DNA from: Epiperipatus broadwayi
Taxonomy: Eukaryota > Onychophora > Udeonychophora > Euonychophora > Peripatidae
DNA: 64,000 bases
Reading direction: 5' to 3'
NCBI GenBank assembly: GCA_028023455.1
Contig: JAQFVV010012447.1
Location: 680,001-744,000, forward strand
The position numbers and the translations under genes were made by a program. Shown here one piece after another: positions 12,201 through 27,200 of this stretch (positions within the stretch are counted from its first letter, which is position 1; each line of letters starts with the position of its first letter). The notes under the pieces are model-generated. The model did no database searches. It was not told where the DNA came from and saw only the letters and a program-made list of their open reading frames with translations.

Positions 12201-15200
12201 GTATGGAGAGTTTTGCCTGTTTTAATAACAGTTATGTGCAAGCATAAGAAATGGTGATCATGTGATATTATAATAATAACAGTAAATAGAATTTTGCTAG
12301 TAGTAAGTTAAACAAAAGTCTGCTTAATTATTTTCTACGCAGTTGTAAATATTTGGTTCAATAGTAAAGATTTTGCTGAAGAGATAGAGATTTTTGGAAC
12401 AATTTTCATTGTAGAAAATTACATAAAAAGAGGATTGAGAGATTAATGATATACTAAACCAAAATGTTAGTATTAAGTACTTTATTATATTCCTTATGAT
12501 GTGTTACAACTTTATCTTTCTTATTGCATTGCCAAATTCATATAATATTAACATCATCTATGTTCTTTATTACTTTTTACAATGCTTTTTTACAACCCAC
12601 TATTGACAGTTTCAAATTGCCCCAGCAATTTTCTTCTGGACTATAACAAATACTTGAATACAAATATACATGAACATATATATTTGTATTCATTTATTTA
12701 TATTGTTTTGTTATAGTTCTGAAGAAGATTGCTGGGGCAATCAAAACAGTCAATAGAGGCTTGTAAAAAAACATTGCAAAATGTAATAAAGAACATAGAT
12801 GATATTAATATTACTTTATTATATGTAGATATTTGTGGCTGTTGTCTTGATAAGGACTAAATGCTTGATAGAATCTTTGAATTTTTATTTAAAAAATCAG
12901 CATGAATGATAAACCATAGTTTTACTAGTTGAATGCTTTAAAACTTGTTTTTGTTAGAGAATTTATTTGATCTCATTTTTAATCTACTTAGTGTTGATGA
13001 GTTCACATTTAAATGTGTTTTAAACCATTATCTTTTTTCTTCTCTGATCTGGTTTGCATAACAAGAATAGAATTTCAGAATGCTTTTTTACTCCTTAATT
13101 CGATTTTTGTGACTTAATTAGTGACAGTACATTTTGATGGCTGATGTACTGTAGAGATGCATGTGTGGTCTATTTTCAGTACTTCATGCTAACTGATACA
13201 ATAGATTCTCCACTTAATGCTGATACAGATTGTGAGTTGGTTTTTTCAATTTTGTTAATGTAAAATGGATAAGCAATCAGAAGATTCACAATATAATTAA
13301 TTATTATGGAAATATTTTATCCACACACATTGGAATAAAGTACATAAATACTTTTTTTAAAATTATGAAATGTATTTACCTTAGTGTGATTATGCCGCAA
13401 ACTTCTTGGATAATTAAAAACATGGCTGATTTTTTACGTTGCAATAAATTTATTTGATTTAGTATTTATGAAACTTGTCTTATTTAAGGCATAATAAAAT
13501 TTAATTATTTATTTTTATCATATGGTTCTGCCTTACCAAAACTTTTTACATTAAAATAGAAAACTTATAGAATAAAAATAAATGGAGATTACTGAAATCA
13601 TGTAAATTTTGCAGATATTGTAGTTGATTTCACCACAATGCTTCTGAAATTTAAGAAACATTATGCAATAGCAATCAGATGAAAACAAGAAAGGAGATTA
13701 AAGATAAAAGCTGAAATAATGTTTAATGGCCGTTTAAAAAAAGAAGACAGTAAATACTCAGTAATAACGAGGAGTTAACATCTAGAAATACTTGGGGCAG
13801 ATCATTAATATGGAATGGAATTGAATATAGAATTAAACTTAGTTAAAATGTTTGTTAGTGTGGTAGTGTATTTTTACAGTGTATATTTATGGATCTGATA
13901 CTTGGACTCTTAATAAAAGAACCATATATATGGAAACATTAGAGAGAGATGTATATTGGAATTAAGAAGGGAAGGAAAGAGGTCAAGAACAAAATATATG
14001 GGTGAGAGAACACTGTGAAATGGAACTAGTCTGAATATGTCGCTAGAATATATGAATAATTGAAGTTTTAAACTGAATCATAAGAAATTGCAAGAGATCT
14101 TGAAAGAGTCTACATGATATGGATAGATAATAAGACGAGGAATATTGCTGTACCTAAGTGGAGATTTGTGCTATGGATTTAAAAAACTGAATTAAGTCAG
14201 AAAAAATCTTACTCCAGTAAATTGATATTGGATGAGAATAATGTTGATGATCACTCATATATAATTTAAGCCCTTTGCCATTAAATCTCATGGCATAACA
14301 TCCTATTGCATAAATGATTTATTTCACTGACAGTCTTGATATAGTAATGATTAATGTATCATTTGTGACATTAGTAAATCCTATGGCACAGGATGTATTT
14401 GCTAGTTTTTAACATTCACACACTTGTTAAAAAGAGAAAAAATTATAAGTATAGACACAGACGTAAATGATTTTTATTGTGAAACATTTTAATTATGTAA
14501 TAGCACATCAAACAGGTTAGTACATGCACAACGTTTTGAGAGGTATTAGTCTCCCCTCTTCTTCAGGTGTTGCTGGCCTGACCAGTGACAGTACTTGCAT
14601 GGGATTCAAACCTGGGACCACTAATCAGCTTTGCTCTTAGGAAAAGGTGGAAAAATCAGGAGGAACCTCATAGATAAGTATATGAAATTACTACAGACTG
14701 TTGCCTTTGGCAGGATGGCTCAGTTGGTTAGAGCATTATCTTAAAATTAAAAACTCAAAAATCTAAGGACTCTGGTTCGAATTCTATGCTAGTACTGTTA
14801 TTGGTCAGGCCAGCAACACCTGAAGAAAAGGGGAGACTAATATTTTAATTATGTATGTATATATATTTTTCAAATGATATAATAATTTTTTTTTAGGAAT
14901 ATTAAATAAAACATTTTTGTACTCAGCCTGACGATGCACAAATGTTAAGCGAACTTATTAAAAGGATTCTGTGAAATTGTGAAAGATTATCAGGAAACAA
15001 AATAGTTGTCTTGAAATAGCATACTAGCTGGGAAATAATGGAGATAAGTTGCAAAATGCATTTTTGGGTAGTCTATCTAAGTCTTTATATAGTTTATGTC
15101 ATACATTGCATTTGATAAAATTTGTTTTACAGTTTGAATATGTGCATTTGATTTAAAATAGTAGCAAACTTTCCATACAATAATGCATCCAATACAAGCC

Positions 15201-18200
15201 TTAGTAATCAATAGATGCAAAAGTTTTGTGCATAAAATCCTTATCTAATATCTACTTATTCAATATCCCCAGAATAGTTTTTAGCTTGTGGATTTCTTGA
15301 GTGAGGAGTCTTGAATCTGAGAACATTGCACCTAGGTCTTAGAATCTAATGCAACCACCTAGCTGCCACCTTTTATCTATTTTGTTAACTATAAAACTAT
15401 GAACCCAAATTGAAAATACTCCAAGCTCTTTCAATTGTATAGTCATATAGATCTAAACCCAGTTCAATATCTATACATTTTGGCATCTTTAGTTCTTTAA
15501 AACAGCTTGTGTACACATAGGACATAGTCATCGTGTGATATATTTGATTTGGTGTTATGTGCAAAGTATTCAAGTCTAACATTTATGATTCAAATTAGGC
15601 AACTCATTTTTTATTAAGGAAACAACTTTAATAATTATTATTTCCAATTTTTATTACATATTTTGATTAATTAATCAAAATTTATTATATTAGAAATAAT
15701 TATTTATCAAAGTGGATATATTTCTTTAAAAAAAATATATGATGCTAAAAAAAGTATGTAGATTCGATATTGCAGAAATCTGTAAAAGAGACCAAACTCA
15801 AATACTGCATTAAATTTAATTACATTTTTTTGGTAAAAAGTTTATAGTTTTTATAAACATAATAATTATTTCTTCATTAATTTTGTTTTTTTTATTAGTA
15901 TGTTATTTATATTCTGTAATTTTTAATAAAAAGCATGTGCTTTCATATTTTTAAAGTTATTTTTATGACCGAGTGGTTTTATATGTTAAAACAAGAGTGG
16001 TTCTTTCGGTATTCTAACATAATCTATGGTAGGCTTAAGTAATGGGTGAAATGGTAGCACTCAGTTTATAATACTGTAGTAAGCTGAGAGAACCAAGAGA
16101 GATATGTTATTGATTTGGGTGTTCTATAAAAAAAAAATTATAATCAAAAATATTCCACGACTTTAAAAAGATTAATTACCACACAATAAATAAACATCAA
16201 TTGATTTTTAAAAGTAATTTATTATTTATTGTTAGCATTATTCCAATTTATAATCATAATGATGAATTGTGGTTTTATTCATCAAATCCCATGTACATTA
16301 TATTTAGATTCTGTACTTGTACATTAATGAACTGTTTTCCTAAATATGTTTGTAGACACAGAAAGAGAGGAAATTATAAATTGTAAATGTGCATATGTTC
16401 ACGTACACATACGTAAGTACAATGCTCAAAATTAAAACCATGTAAGTTTTAAATATAATTTTTGGTTATATGAAATTTTGTGGAACATTTTGATTATTCT
16501 AATTCTCATGACTGAGTCTCATGGACTCTTTTCACTTCTCACATTTGTATATAGTTTGTCTGAAATTGCTCTCATAAATTAAAAGTGGAAGTATTATGTT
16601 GTACTGTTAACTATTTAACAAACCCCATGCACATTATAATTAGATTATTTATTAATACTTGATTATATTAAATCGTTCATAAGATATGACAGTTCGTCAG
16701 TTAATAAGTTACTGTTGTTTGACAAAATGACATACTTTTAATAAAATAGTGCAAAGTTCTAGAGATTGTCTTCTATTATGTCGGTTGAAATTTCTGATCT
16801 TATTTAGAATGTTGTAAACAAAAGTATAACTTCAGTGTTAGACTATTGCAGTGTTGGAAAAGTAGGTAATAAGTTATTCTTTATGAATAAGTAAATGCTT
16901 TCTTTATCGAGTACTAAAATTAATAGGAAATGAGTTTAAGTAATTATTGCAGTTAAAAAGATGAAAGTTAAGATACCACAGTGTACTGAGAATATCTATT
17001 GGCATTAAACATTCAATCATCAATAAGATTGTGAATTAGTGATGTTAATCCCCGTTCAAAGAGAGTGGAATTAGAGTTGTAGTTTTGTTGTAGAAAATTG
17101 GTGTAACAGTATAAAATGTCTTGTATTTTTGATAAGTAATTTAAGGTTGTGGTTTAGCAAGATGATTATATTTATTTATTTATTTATTGTCAATTGATAA
17201 TCCAGCGATCATAAATACGAATTTTATTACAAGTGAAAGCAAAAAAAAAAACCAAATAGATATAATGTAATATATTATTAACCCAATTCAAGAAATTCTT
17301 TCATCATTGCTGACAGTAGTATACTGAGAGTCATAAAATTGTAAGATGAAACTTAAATTAGTGTTAGTTAATAAGGATAACAATAATAATTACAATAATT
17401 GTAAACAGAGCAAAACTCTCCATACAGTATTGCCACCTGTGCTCTGTTTATCAACAATTAATGTGCTAGTATAGGAAATGTGATCATGTGATACAATAAT
17501 TGTATTGAAACGGATAAATAAAGCTGTTATAATAATAAAAGTGAGATAAGGTTTAATTAGTAATTAATTGAACCAATTGTCAAATTCTGGATGATGAAAC
17601 ATTATATGCAGTATATAAACAGTTAAAACTGTTTACTAAATAATTTCAAAAACATATCGAAGGACTAAAATAATTTAGAAAAGTTTAGTTATACTAATAT
17701 GCTCATAAGAGAAAATATTTTTAATTCAATCATTGTGAGTGCTTGTATGTATAGTTTCTGATGACAGTTTAATATTCAATGAAGCCCCATAATGGCGCTA
17801 TTCAATTGAATCTGAGAATTACAAAGACCTATCAGGGTCGAGCTGATACTAAAAACTTCACACATGCACAAATTTACTTTATAAATTTATTTTTAATTTT
17901 CAGTGAATATGCAAATGATTATTATTATTTTAAAGTAAATTATTGCGTTTGACTTAACTTTAGATATTGACATTGAATTGAATAAAATTTAACTGTATCT
18001 GTAATTATTTTTTGAAGTAGATTTACAACATTCTGTTTACTTTTCAGCTGTTTTTGTATGCACTAAGTTTTCTATTTATTGAAATTACTGTTAACACTTT
18101 TGCAAGTCAAGTGTATATTGGTTAGATTAGCGTCACATATCTTTTAAATAATGTATAGTTGTTTGTATTTATTGATGTATCTATTTTATAAGGTCTTACA

Positions 18201-21200
18201 TTTTTAGCAAACACTTCTTTACAATAATCAATTTTCAATAACTATTTAATAATTTTTCATTAGATTATAAATTACTACATTTTATTTAATTCTACTTAGA
18301 TTTAAAATTTAATAAAGTTCAAATATGTATATATTATGTAGAGATATGCAGATATGAAGCTGGCGAGCATTTTATTAACTTCTTTTTTAAAAAAGAAAAT
18401 TATAAATTTTAAAATGTAAATGATTTTGGGTATATATGTGGTACATAATAAATTTATTGGTAAATTAAAGATTTTATTCATAATTGAGATTAACAATCAT
18501 TTTAAATAATTATTCATTTATTTTTAATTAGGATGGTTTCGCCAATGTGATATCATTCCCTACAGCAGAGATGTCGATTTTGGAATCTTCATTAAGGATT
18601 ACGATTTTAAATTGATTTCTTTATTTTCACATCACGGTTTGCCTTTGAAGCATCAGTTTGGAAAGGTGAGCAGTAGATTTCTAAATAAGAAACTAGTGCA
18701 AATAAGTAAATTGAAATAAATATATAATAAAAACATTATTTAAAACAGAAAAAAAATTCTTAAGATTTAAAAAACATTATTAATTATAAAATGATATAGA
18801 ACTAATGAGAATTAGTTTTCGTCATGTACATAATGATAATTTTTATCTTTAGGCTTTTCATCTTCTAATTTTTCATTTTTGTCAATTCACAATAACATTG
18901 TTTTATTTTACTACAGAAAATTTATTATTTGGTTTTTTTTTTTTTTAACTATTATTATTTCATTATTGGCTGCCCTTTTTACAAAATTTATTATAGATTA
19001 ACTGTTGTAATGTTAATTTCTGTGAAATTTGTTTTGAAATAATATCTATTTATATAATTCCTGTTTATATTTGATAGATTGATTTCTGTCTTCATTCTAG
19101 CAGCCAAAATATAAACCTTTAATAAAGTTTTTGGACACTAGATGGCAATAAAACTAGATACTTATTATAACATATAATGAAGTTATGGAAAAATAAATAT
19201 GAAAAAAGCGATTATACAGAAAGTAGATTATTGGTTTTTATGTTGGGTGTGGAAAAAGATAAGGAGGATTTAGATATAAAGGCTGTAGAGTTGACAACGA
19301 TTATGTTATGGAAATGGGATGGAGCAGAATATGGGAAAACTTAGACTAGCGAATGTAAAATTAAGTAGCTAATAAGTTTCTCTTGGTATAATTTCTGAGA
19401 GATTCTTGACTTCGTTTAAGAAGAAGCTACAGTACATCACATCACAAATGATTCAAGTGTCAATTTTTTTTTTCTAATGAAGAAATTAAAGTGTTTAAAA
19501 GATTATAATATATTAATAAAAAATTGGTTTAATTGGAGAGGATAATGAATACATTGAACAAAAAAGAAAATTATTGTATGCAAAGTTAATGGATAGAAAA
19601 TTTATTTTAACGAATTTATATTAAAAACAGAATAAATGTGTAGAAAATGTACTGCAGGTGCTTAAATTATTAGATGTGGGAAAAGAAAATAAATAAGTTG
19701 GTTAGAGAAGAAAAGGAATATAAATAAAAATAATTTATAATTATATCAGAATGAAACTTAGACTTGAAAGAATTTGACAACACTAAAGGGAGTTTATTGT
19801 TATTTGGTGCAAATTAAATACCGTGGAAAGAAAGTAAAAATGGAATAAGGATTTGGACTTTAGTTATAATTTACAAGGAGATGGAGAGAGAGAGAATATT
19901 GAACATTTATTTTTGAAATGTATGATGTTGAAAGAAGATCAGGATAAATTGTATGAAAATTGAGAGAAAAAGTAAAGGAATAAAAGAGATAGAGATTTTG
20001 CTTATATCTTTTTAAGGAAATTGTGAACTATGGTGATAAGATAATAGAACTAATTAAGTAGCTTTTATTAAAATGGGATAGGAGAAAAAAAAAAGTGAAT
20101 CAGGATTGGTAAAATATTTGGATGATAAGGAATAAGAAATAGATGACTCTATTGTGGTATATAATCATAATTAACAGTATCTCGGAGTATATAGCTTACG
20201 CCTAGAAATTTTTAACTATTTAAAAAGAGATCATTTCGCACCATATTACATCAACAATATACGTTTGCAAGCAAATCTGTAAAGGCAATATTTAGCCATT
20301 ATTGTATAGAGAGAACAAACAATGGACTAGAAAGGTTTTGCAATAGATAAATTTAATAGATAGAGAAATTATTTCTTTTATATTTATTATGTAAAAAATA
20401 AGAGATGGGAAAAGAGGATAATTGGTAAACTGATTTAAAAAAGGAAGTAGAATTATGGCAAATAAATATGACTAAAAAAAAGTTGAGAGTTATAGAAGAA
20501 TAAAAAAAAGGATGAAAGAGCTTATTGTTATTTGGAAAGACAGGAATTTTGGATACTAAGGATAGAAGGTGAAAACGGGGTAAGAATCTGGATTGTAGAT
20601 CGGCTTTATGTGAAGATAAGAAGAAGAATAAGAGTAGGAAATAAATATATTCTATTTATTTGCATGTAAATATAATAAACGCACTAAAACATAACATGAC
20701 CACCATTTCATATGCCTACACAATCTACAAAACAGTAGCAACTCGCCATACAATTGTGTCACTTACTGCAAGCCACAGTAATCGACCTTCTAGCATCCAT
20801 TGGTTATTGTGGTTTGCACTAGGTGGCAATTTTGTATGGAGAGAATTGATATTGTTTTAAATAAAATAAGACCAAAAATTTTCTGCAACATTTTATTGAT
20901 CTCAGTGTAATCTACATTCTTGAGAACATTTTCAGAAGGAAGCAGAAAAGAAGAGAATGAAAGGGGAGATTCAGAGGGTTGTTTATGTTTATAAAAATAT
21001 ATATATAAATGAGTGGGCCTATAAAATAGTGCTTAAAGAATATGTGTTGTTATAAAACTTTTTTCAGTTTTATTTATATAATATATATATGCCAACTCAT
21101 TTTAACTAAACACTAAGATATATTTATGAAGCATCTGTATTAAGTTTTTGAAATGATGAGTGAAATAATTCTAAATCTACCGTCTTTTTTTTTCTAGAAA

Positions 21201-24200
21201 GAAGATAGTTTTGAGCTTTCTTTTCAAGCCGATGATATTAAATTGGATTTATTTTTCTTCTATGAAGAATTAAATTATACTTGGAATGGAGGAACCCAAG
21301 CCCGAACAGGAAAAAAATTCAAGTAAATGTTCATTTGTTGTTATTTTTTAGAGTAAATATTTTTTTTTAGGTCACAGTGATTTAATACCATAAGTTTTTT
21401 ACAATTAGCGACATATATGTTAAATTAAGATAGTAAGAACATAAAATTGAAAGAATGACGTTATTTTTTAAAGTTTACTTAAAATCTGTAAAACCGAGAA
21501 TGCTCAGTTTCTAGGAGTAGCTAAATGTCAATGATTTATTAGTTTGTATGTCAATTATAGAAGATGACATTAATATATAAAAAGTACATTATAAGCTGAG
21601 GCTTAATTCTGAAATACAAAATTAAAATATGCATTTATGTAACTATTGTGCTTTAAGAACTGTCTATAAAATCAAAATATTATATTCCACAAAGATAAAG
21701 GATAAAAATTAATAACTATTCTTAGCATGCTATAATCACTTAATCTATTATCCTGAGTAATCTATCAATTCTGGTGTCTAAACATCACAATATTTCCAAA
21801 GCAACTAAGTATTTATATTTTTTGTTGTTGTTTGTGTCTTTGTTGTTGTCTTTTTAACTTGAAATATTTCACAAAAAGAAGACTCGTACTACTCAAAGAA
21901 TACTGAGTGACAAATAATAAAAAAATCTCCATCATATAAGGAAGGAAAATAGAGTTCGTTAAAGCTTATGATATATCTCTAACTTTGAGATGTTAAACTA
22001 CCACTGATGATGATCAAATGATCTTGCTTGATCATAGTATTCAATAGCCTAATTATTCTACTTGCCTTTGGCTGAGAACTTAAAATACAAATAGAAAACA
22101 TGTTTTCACAAAAGAAGAACTATAATTAAGCCCAGAAAGAGCATTGGAAAAGGTAACCTAAGTGTTTATTTACTGGTGAAGAAATTTTTTGTGAAATTTT
22201 AATAATAATAAATATAATTTTAAAATATATTTTCATTGTTTTATGACAGGGATTGAGAAATGGGGGCTCTAGATTCTCATGTGGCTTTTATTTTTGATAA
22301 AAAACAATTATATAAATTTTATTAAAAATTTAATATATACTTTTTGTTTCATCCACTAAAATATTTTATGCAAAGTTAAGAGTTGTTTGAATCTTGTACA
22401 CCTGAGTCTCTTTTTACGCGGACTTATTTAACACGATTTTGAAGTTACTCGATTCGTGTTTCACCGGAAGTCGACCTCCGATAATGCGCTATTACTTTAA
22501 ATAATAAATTTCGCACTCTTACGTTATATTGAAAGTAATAGCACATTATTGGAATTCTACTTTCATCTTAGTAATTTCAATATTTTCAGTGCTTTATAAT
22601 AGTAAGATTTTATGCAATAATGAAATTAAAATCATGATTTCCACATTTTATGTATACACACATTAAATTTTACAAGATTATAATGTAAATTTATTCAAAC
22701 ATTGTGCGTGTTAATTTTGCATTTTAAATCACATTCTGTTTTTGCTTTTTAAAAAAGAACATAATCAATTATTAATCATTTAGTGTCCACAAGTTTATTT
22801 TTAAAAGGTCAGTAATAGTAGTGGGCACAATTAAAAATTAAAATCTGATTTTTAATTGTAATTAACAATTTAAAAATTACTTACGGGCGACTTGAAATTA
22901 ATGTGATGTAAAACGAAATTTGATTTTTAAACGGAATTGAAAATTAAAGACAAAAATAAGAATTTAATTTTTAGTTGTTAGTTTTAATTAAATTTTTCCC
23001 AGCAGTGGTGAATAAATGTCTTTTTATTATCATAAGTCTAAGTTCATAAACAATTAATAAAATCATCGTCGTCATCAACAGAAAACCATTAACACAACAT
23101 GAGAGTGAACTTGGCACTAGTTGTATTTCCTCTTGTGAGAATAATTGCTGAGATATTCTTGACTTCGTTTAAGGAGAAGCCAAATACATCACATTACATC
23201 ACATGAGAATCTGATTTTTTACTAGTTTGCAAACGAACGTGTTTTTGGGCAAATAGCGATAATAATTAAAACGTGTATAAAAAAATGTAAATTACTGTAC
23301 TGTAAATTATGCATAAAAATATATTATTTTGAATAAAATTAAATATTATAGTTAAAAAAAGTTTGTCTTGTATCAATTTTTTTCAAATTTGAAATTTTTT
23401 ATTAGTCATATTTTATTTCCTTATTTTTTTTTTGCGCGAATTTTAAAGTAATTTTACGTTGGTGCTTTGCTTTTACGTGAATTTTGAAAAATCACAGACC
23501 GCATCCCCCCTTTTCAATCTAAGTTATGTCTATTTTTGTGCGATTTCGTTTGCGCGTGTTTTCTGAGGAACCTATCTATTGCGTAAAACGAGACCCAGGT
23601 GTATATGCATATTTGATGTTATTAAATTTATAAATAACAAATGAAATTGTTTTCAAGTTGCAACTCCCTAAATTTTAATTCCCCCCCCCCCCTTTTTTGT
23701 CAAAATGGTTCTGTCTCAAAAATGTTCCTGACTCTTGTTTTATGATATTTCATTTAAAATTTAAAATGGAATTCAAATAAATCTTTCATTTAATAATTTT
23801 TATGAAAAAGCGAAGATGACAGTCCAGTTTGAAAAAGTTTATTGTTATAATTACATATTAACTTTAATAATTTATTTTTCTATTTTGAAAAGTTCAAATA
23901 TTAACTTTTAGAAAGTCTTTAATTTATAGCTTATATTTGTAATAAATGTAAAGATTATCAATATATGATATAGAATAAAAGTTTAATTATAAAAATAAAA
24001 TGTTGCAAATATAACCAAAACCGCTACTAGATCTTAATAAAAGAGTGCGAGGATTTCCAAGTGAACTAGTTAAAAGAGTTAAAATGGAGTTTATTATCCA
24101 ATTGCACATTTATTTTCTGAATATATAGCTTTTCTTTTATTGCTTTATTTTCAAGAGAATATTCCACATGTACAATTTTTATAGATATCTCCTTTCTAGA

Positions 24201-27200
24201 ATTTAAAATAATGGTAAGTTACTTCTTCCATGAGAGTAAAAAATTTTTAAAGGTTTTGTTTTAACTTGAAATAACTACAATAATGTGGTTTATAGTCGTT
24301 TAGACTACAAGTGGTTATCTCATACTGCTCCTAAGAAGACTATGTGCTTATGATTTTAAGTTTGATTTTTTTTATTATGTGCATTATTTGCAATAAATAT
24401 TGAAATATTTGTATAAAAAATTAAAGCAAGATAGCTATAAAATCATGAAATGGAGAAATAAGATTATTTTTGTTTAGTTGACTGATGTCTTACAATCCAT
24501 TATAACAAAATAAATTTGTTTTTTTTTTATTATACTTGCAATTAATTATAATAACTTTTATATTTGTCTTAAATGGTAGAAGAAAAAAATTGTCACTTGA
24601 AAGACATGAAAAATAATTTCAACTATTTAGACTACAAGTGGTATGAGATACTGCTAAATAGTAAAAATAGGACATAAATATGTAACTACTTGAACTATAT
24701 TCAAACTAATAGTCATATTTAAGAAGGTACTAAGATGAACATCTGTTAATTTAAAAAATAATATGAAATTCGAGCATTTGAAAATTGGTCAGAATGATAT
24801 ACTACTTGTGGCTGTTGAGGGTTAATTAGCATTACATATCAAGTATTACTAATAAAATGGTATGGTTAATATATTGCAAAAACATAAGTCTTAAAAGTAA
24901 GAGATTACTTAAAAAGTAATCTAGTGCAGATTTTGCAGTTTAGGGCTGTACGATAGAGTTGTGATTAGTATATCTTCTCTACACTGTTTTTAAGCCTATT
25001 TATAATTTTACATTACAGAGTGCAGCTTCTTTTTTTCTGCAATTACAATTTTAACATTAGTTGAAAACAAAATCTAACAATGTCAGCAGTATAGATTTTT
25101 TTTCATGATTGACAATACTCATAGCATCATAATGCCATGAGGGAGATGGTCATGTGTTTTAGCCCAAGGCCAAATAATTGAATAATTTATATTTCTAAAG
25201 AAAACATGTAATTTTCAGTAATTTATTTATAAATTAAAAGTTATTGTGCAATATTTTTATAAAAGATTTATTTCTAAACCAAAAACTATGAAAGTAATTT
25301 ATTTTTAAAAAGACACCTCTTCAAAAGTTTATTATGGCAAGTAGAAGCAGTTTCTACTGGATAAAATAAAATTACTTTGGTTAAAATAGTAGAGAAAATA
25401 TTTTATACAATTTTAATAACAATAAATAATTTATTAACTTTAAATTTTTTTTCTTTCTTTGATGATAACTAACACTAAATATATTCTTCTTTTAATAGCA
25501 TAAAATTCAAATTTCTAATATTTTGTTCTACTAACTTTTTGCATAGATAAATTATGTACAATGATGTCAACCACCATTGTTATACATAAGAGCTCTGTTT
25601 AGATATTTATTTTATTTTTTTAAAATGTCAAATATTAATTTTTAAAATGCCTGTCACATGAAAGCTTACATTTGTGATAATGTTATGATTATTTGTACAT
25701 TGTAAAGAAAAAAATGTTTAATTGTAACAATAAAATATTCAAACACTGATTCTTACTATACTAGAGCTTATTCAAAACTGAAAAATAGAGTTAGCTGCTG
25801 AAAAGGTTAAAAGTTGCTGTTTTCTCTCTATAAACTTTCCTTTTTTTATTAAAACATAGAATGTAATGGTCTTTTTCCCCTCTTCCACAAAAATTTTAAC
25901 ACATGAGCCAATCTTAACTTTTGATTCTTCAGTTAATTAGATATGCAGCGTTTGACATTTGATCTTTCTGTTAATATTTTAATACTTAAAAAAAAAAAAA
26001 AATGAAATATTTTTTTTGTTACAACTCATTTTTACAAATCTCTTGAATCCATAAAAGATAAAATTATTTTATTTTTTTGTAATGTTAAGAAATAATTGGT
26101 AATTTATATAAATAATTAAGCCAAATATAAATGGCATGCATATATATAACCCTTCTTCCTATACACACATGCATAAAGAATATCCCTGCTGTTAAATAAC
26201 TAAAAATTAAGGTAAGTGAATTATAAATCAAAAAATTAAAGGAATAATTATTAGTTCTTGATTAATTAACTATTATTTGACTAATAAAAAAAGTATTAGT
26301 TTGACTAGATTTAATGTATATATACATAGGCATGCATAACCCTTATAGTCTCTTACATACATTTTTTTTTTTCTTAAAAAAAAAATATAAAAACTATCAA
26401 TATATCCTTTTATACTTTATATATGCACATGGTAATATATATATATGTATTCTGACATAAGAATATTACAATATGATAAATTTAACTCTTAAAGAAATAA
26501 ACTTCCAAGGTACTAGCTTTATGAGTATTCAAATGAAAAATTAATCTTGTTGTTTTGCTGTCTATGATAGCTATATTTAAATTGGCTTATATTTAATTTA
26601 GAACATAGAATTGGTTTATACTCATTTTAATAACTTTGTAAATAACTATGAAAAATGTAATAATATATATATATATATTTTCCATTTGAATCTAGTAGAT
26701 TTTGATAGTAAGGCAACACAAATTAATATAACTAATGGTTTGGAGGTTTATATATATATGACTTAACCCCAATTGCCAGTTTTGTATAAATCAAAAATGA
26801 GTACTGTATATTTTATGTTATGAACCATGCTTTACATTGCTAGGTTAACATACATAAATGTACAATTTGCCTATTGCTATACTATGAAGTGTAATCAAAA
26901 GTAGGATAAATAAAAATAGAATAAAATTGAATTTTACAAAAAAATTTTCATCTCATGACTATGGATTTCACTAATTAAATAGGTCTTTGGAAAAACTACT
27001 AATATATATATATATAAACATAGATTTTACACAAATTCAAAAGTAAGTGTCAATATTAAAAGAAGTTCTGATAAGATTGATAGCCTCAGATTCAAAGTGA
27101 TTAATTAAAAAAGTCTCTTTGACCCTTCTTTTGATTTCTTTAGATTCATAAAAGACAGTCTATAACTCTTTATTATTATGAATTTTGATTTTATAATAAT

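Larger units (their letters stand above)
11692..18531 (+). other. Fukutin intron (6.8 kb), rich in repeats
   Basis: Donor GTATAATT at 11692 and acceptor TTAATTAG ending 18531. It contains family A copies 2, 3 and 4, a fold-back element with a hammerhead-like core (12544-12812), an RTE LINE remnant (about 13740-14230) and two SINEs in opposite orientation (14461-14860). The stretches 15600-17400 and 17500-18500 show no recognisable feature beyond a TTTA-type microsatellite near 17166-17186. Confidence 0.85.
18666..21197 (+). other. Fukutin intron (2.5 kb), mostly LINE fossils
   Basis: Donor GTGAG and acceptor TTTCTAG. Most of the interval is explained by a LINE 3' end (19175-19432), a more decayed relative (19441-20640) and a family A copy (20695-20857). 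The remaining ends hold T-runs and nothing else that I can name. Confidence 0.85.

Noticed and set aside
14700-14800. A functional tRNA gene
   Set aside because: Boxes are present, but the anticodon region is expanded and A-rich, the ends do not pair and the body is a dispersed repeat.
14938-14965. CTGACGA followed by a weak hairpin and GAAC
   Set aside because: The first half fits the recurring module but GAAAC is incomplete and no cleavage site or stem I was found. Probably a relic and too weak to annotate.
17800-17870. Another hammerhead-like core (CTGATAGG on the minus strand)
   Set aside because: G8-A9 of the core and the GAAA segment are missing and stems do not form.
24290-24830. A possible TIR element (GACTACAAGTGG and an inverted relative near 24795)
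   Set aside because: The match is short, and direct copies confuse the orientation. Not enough to support an element.
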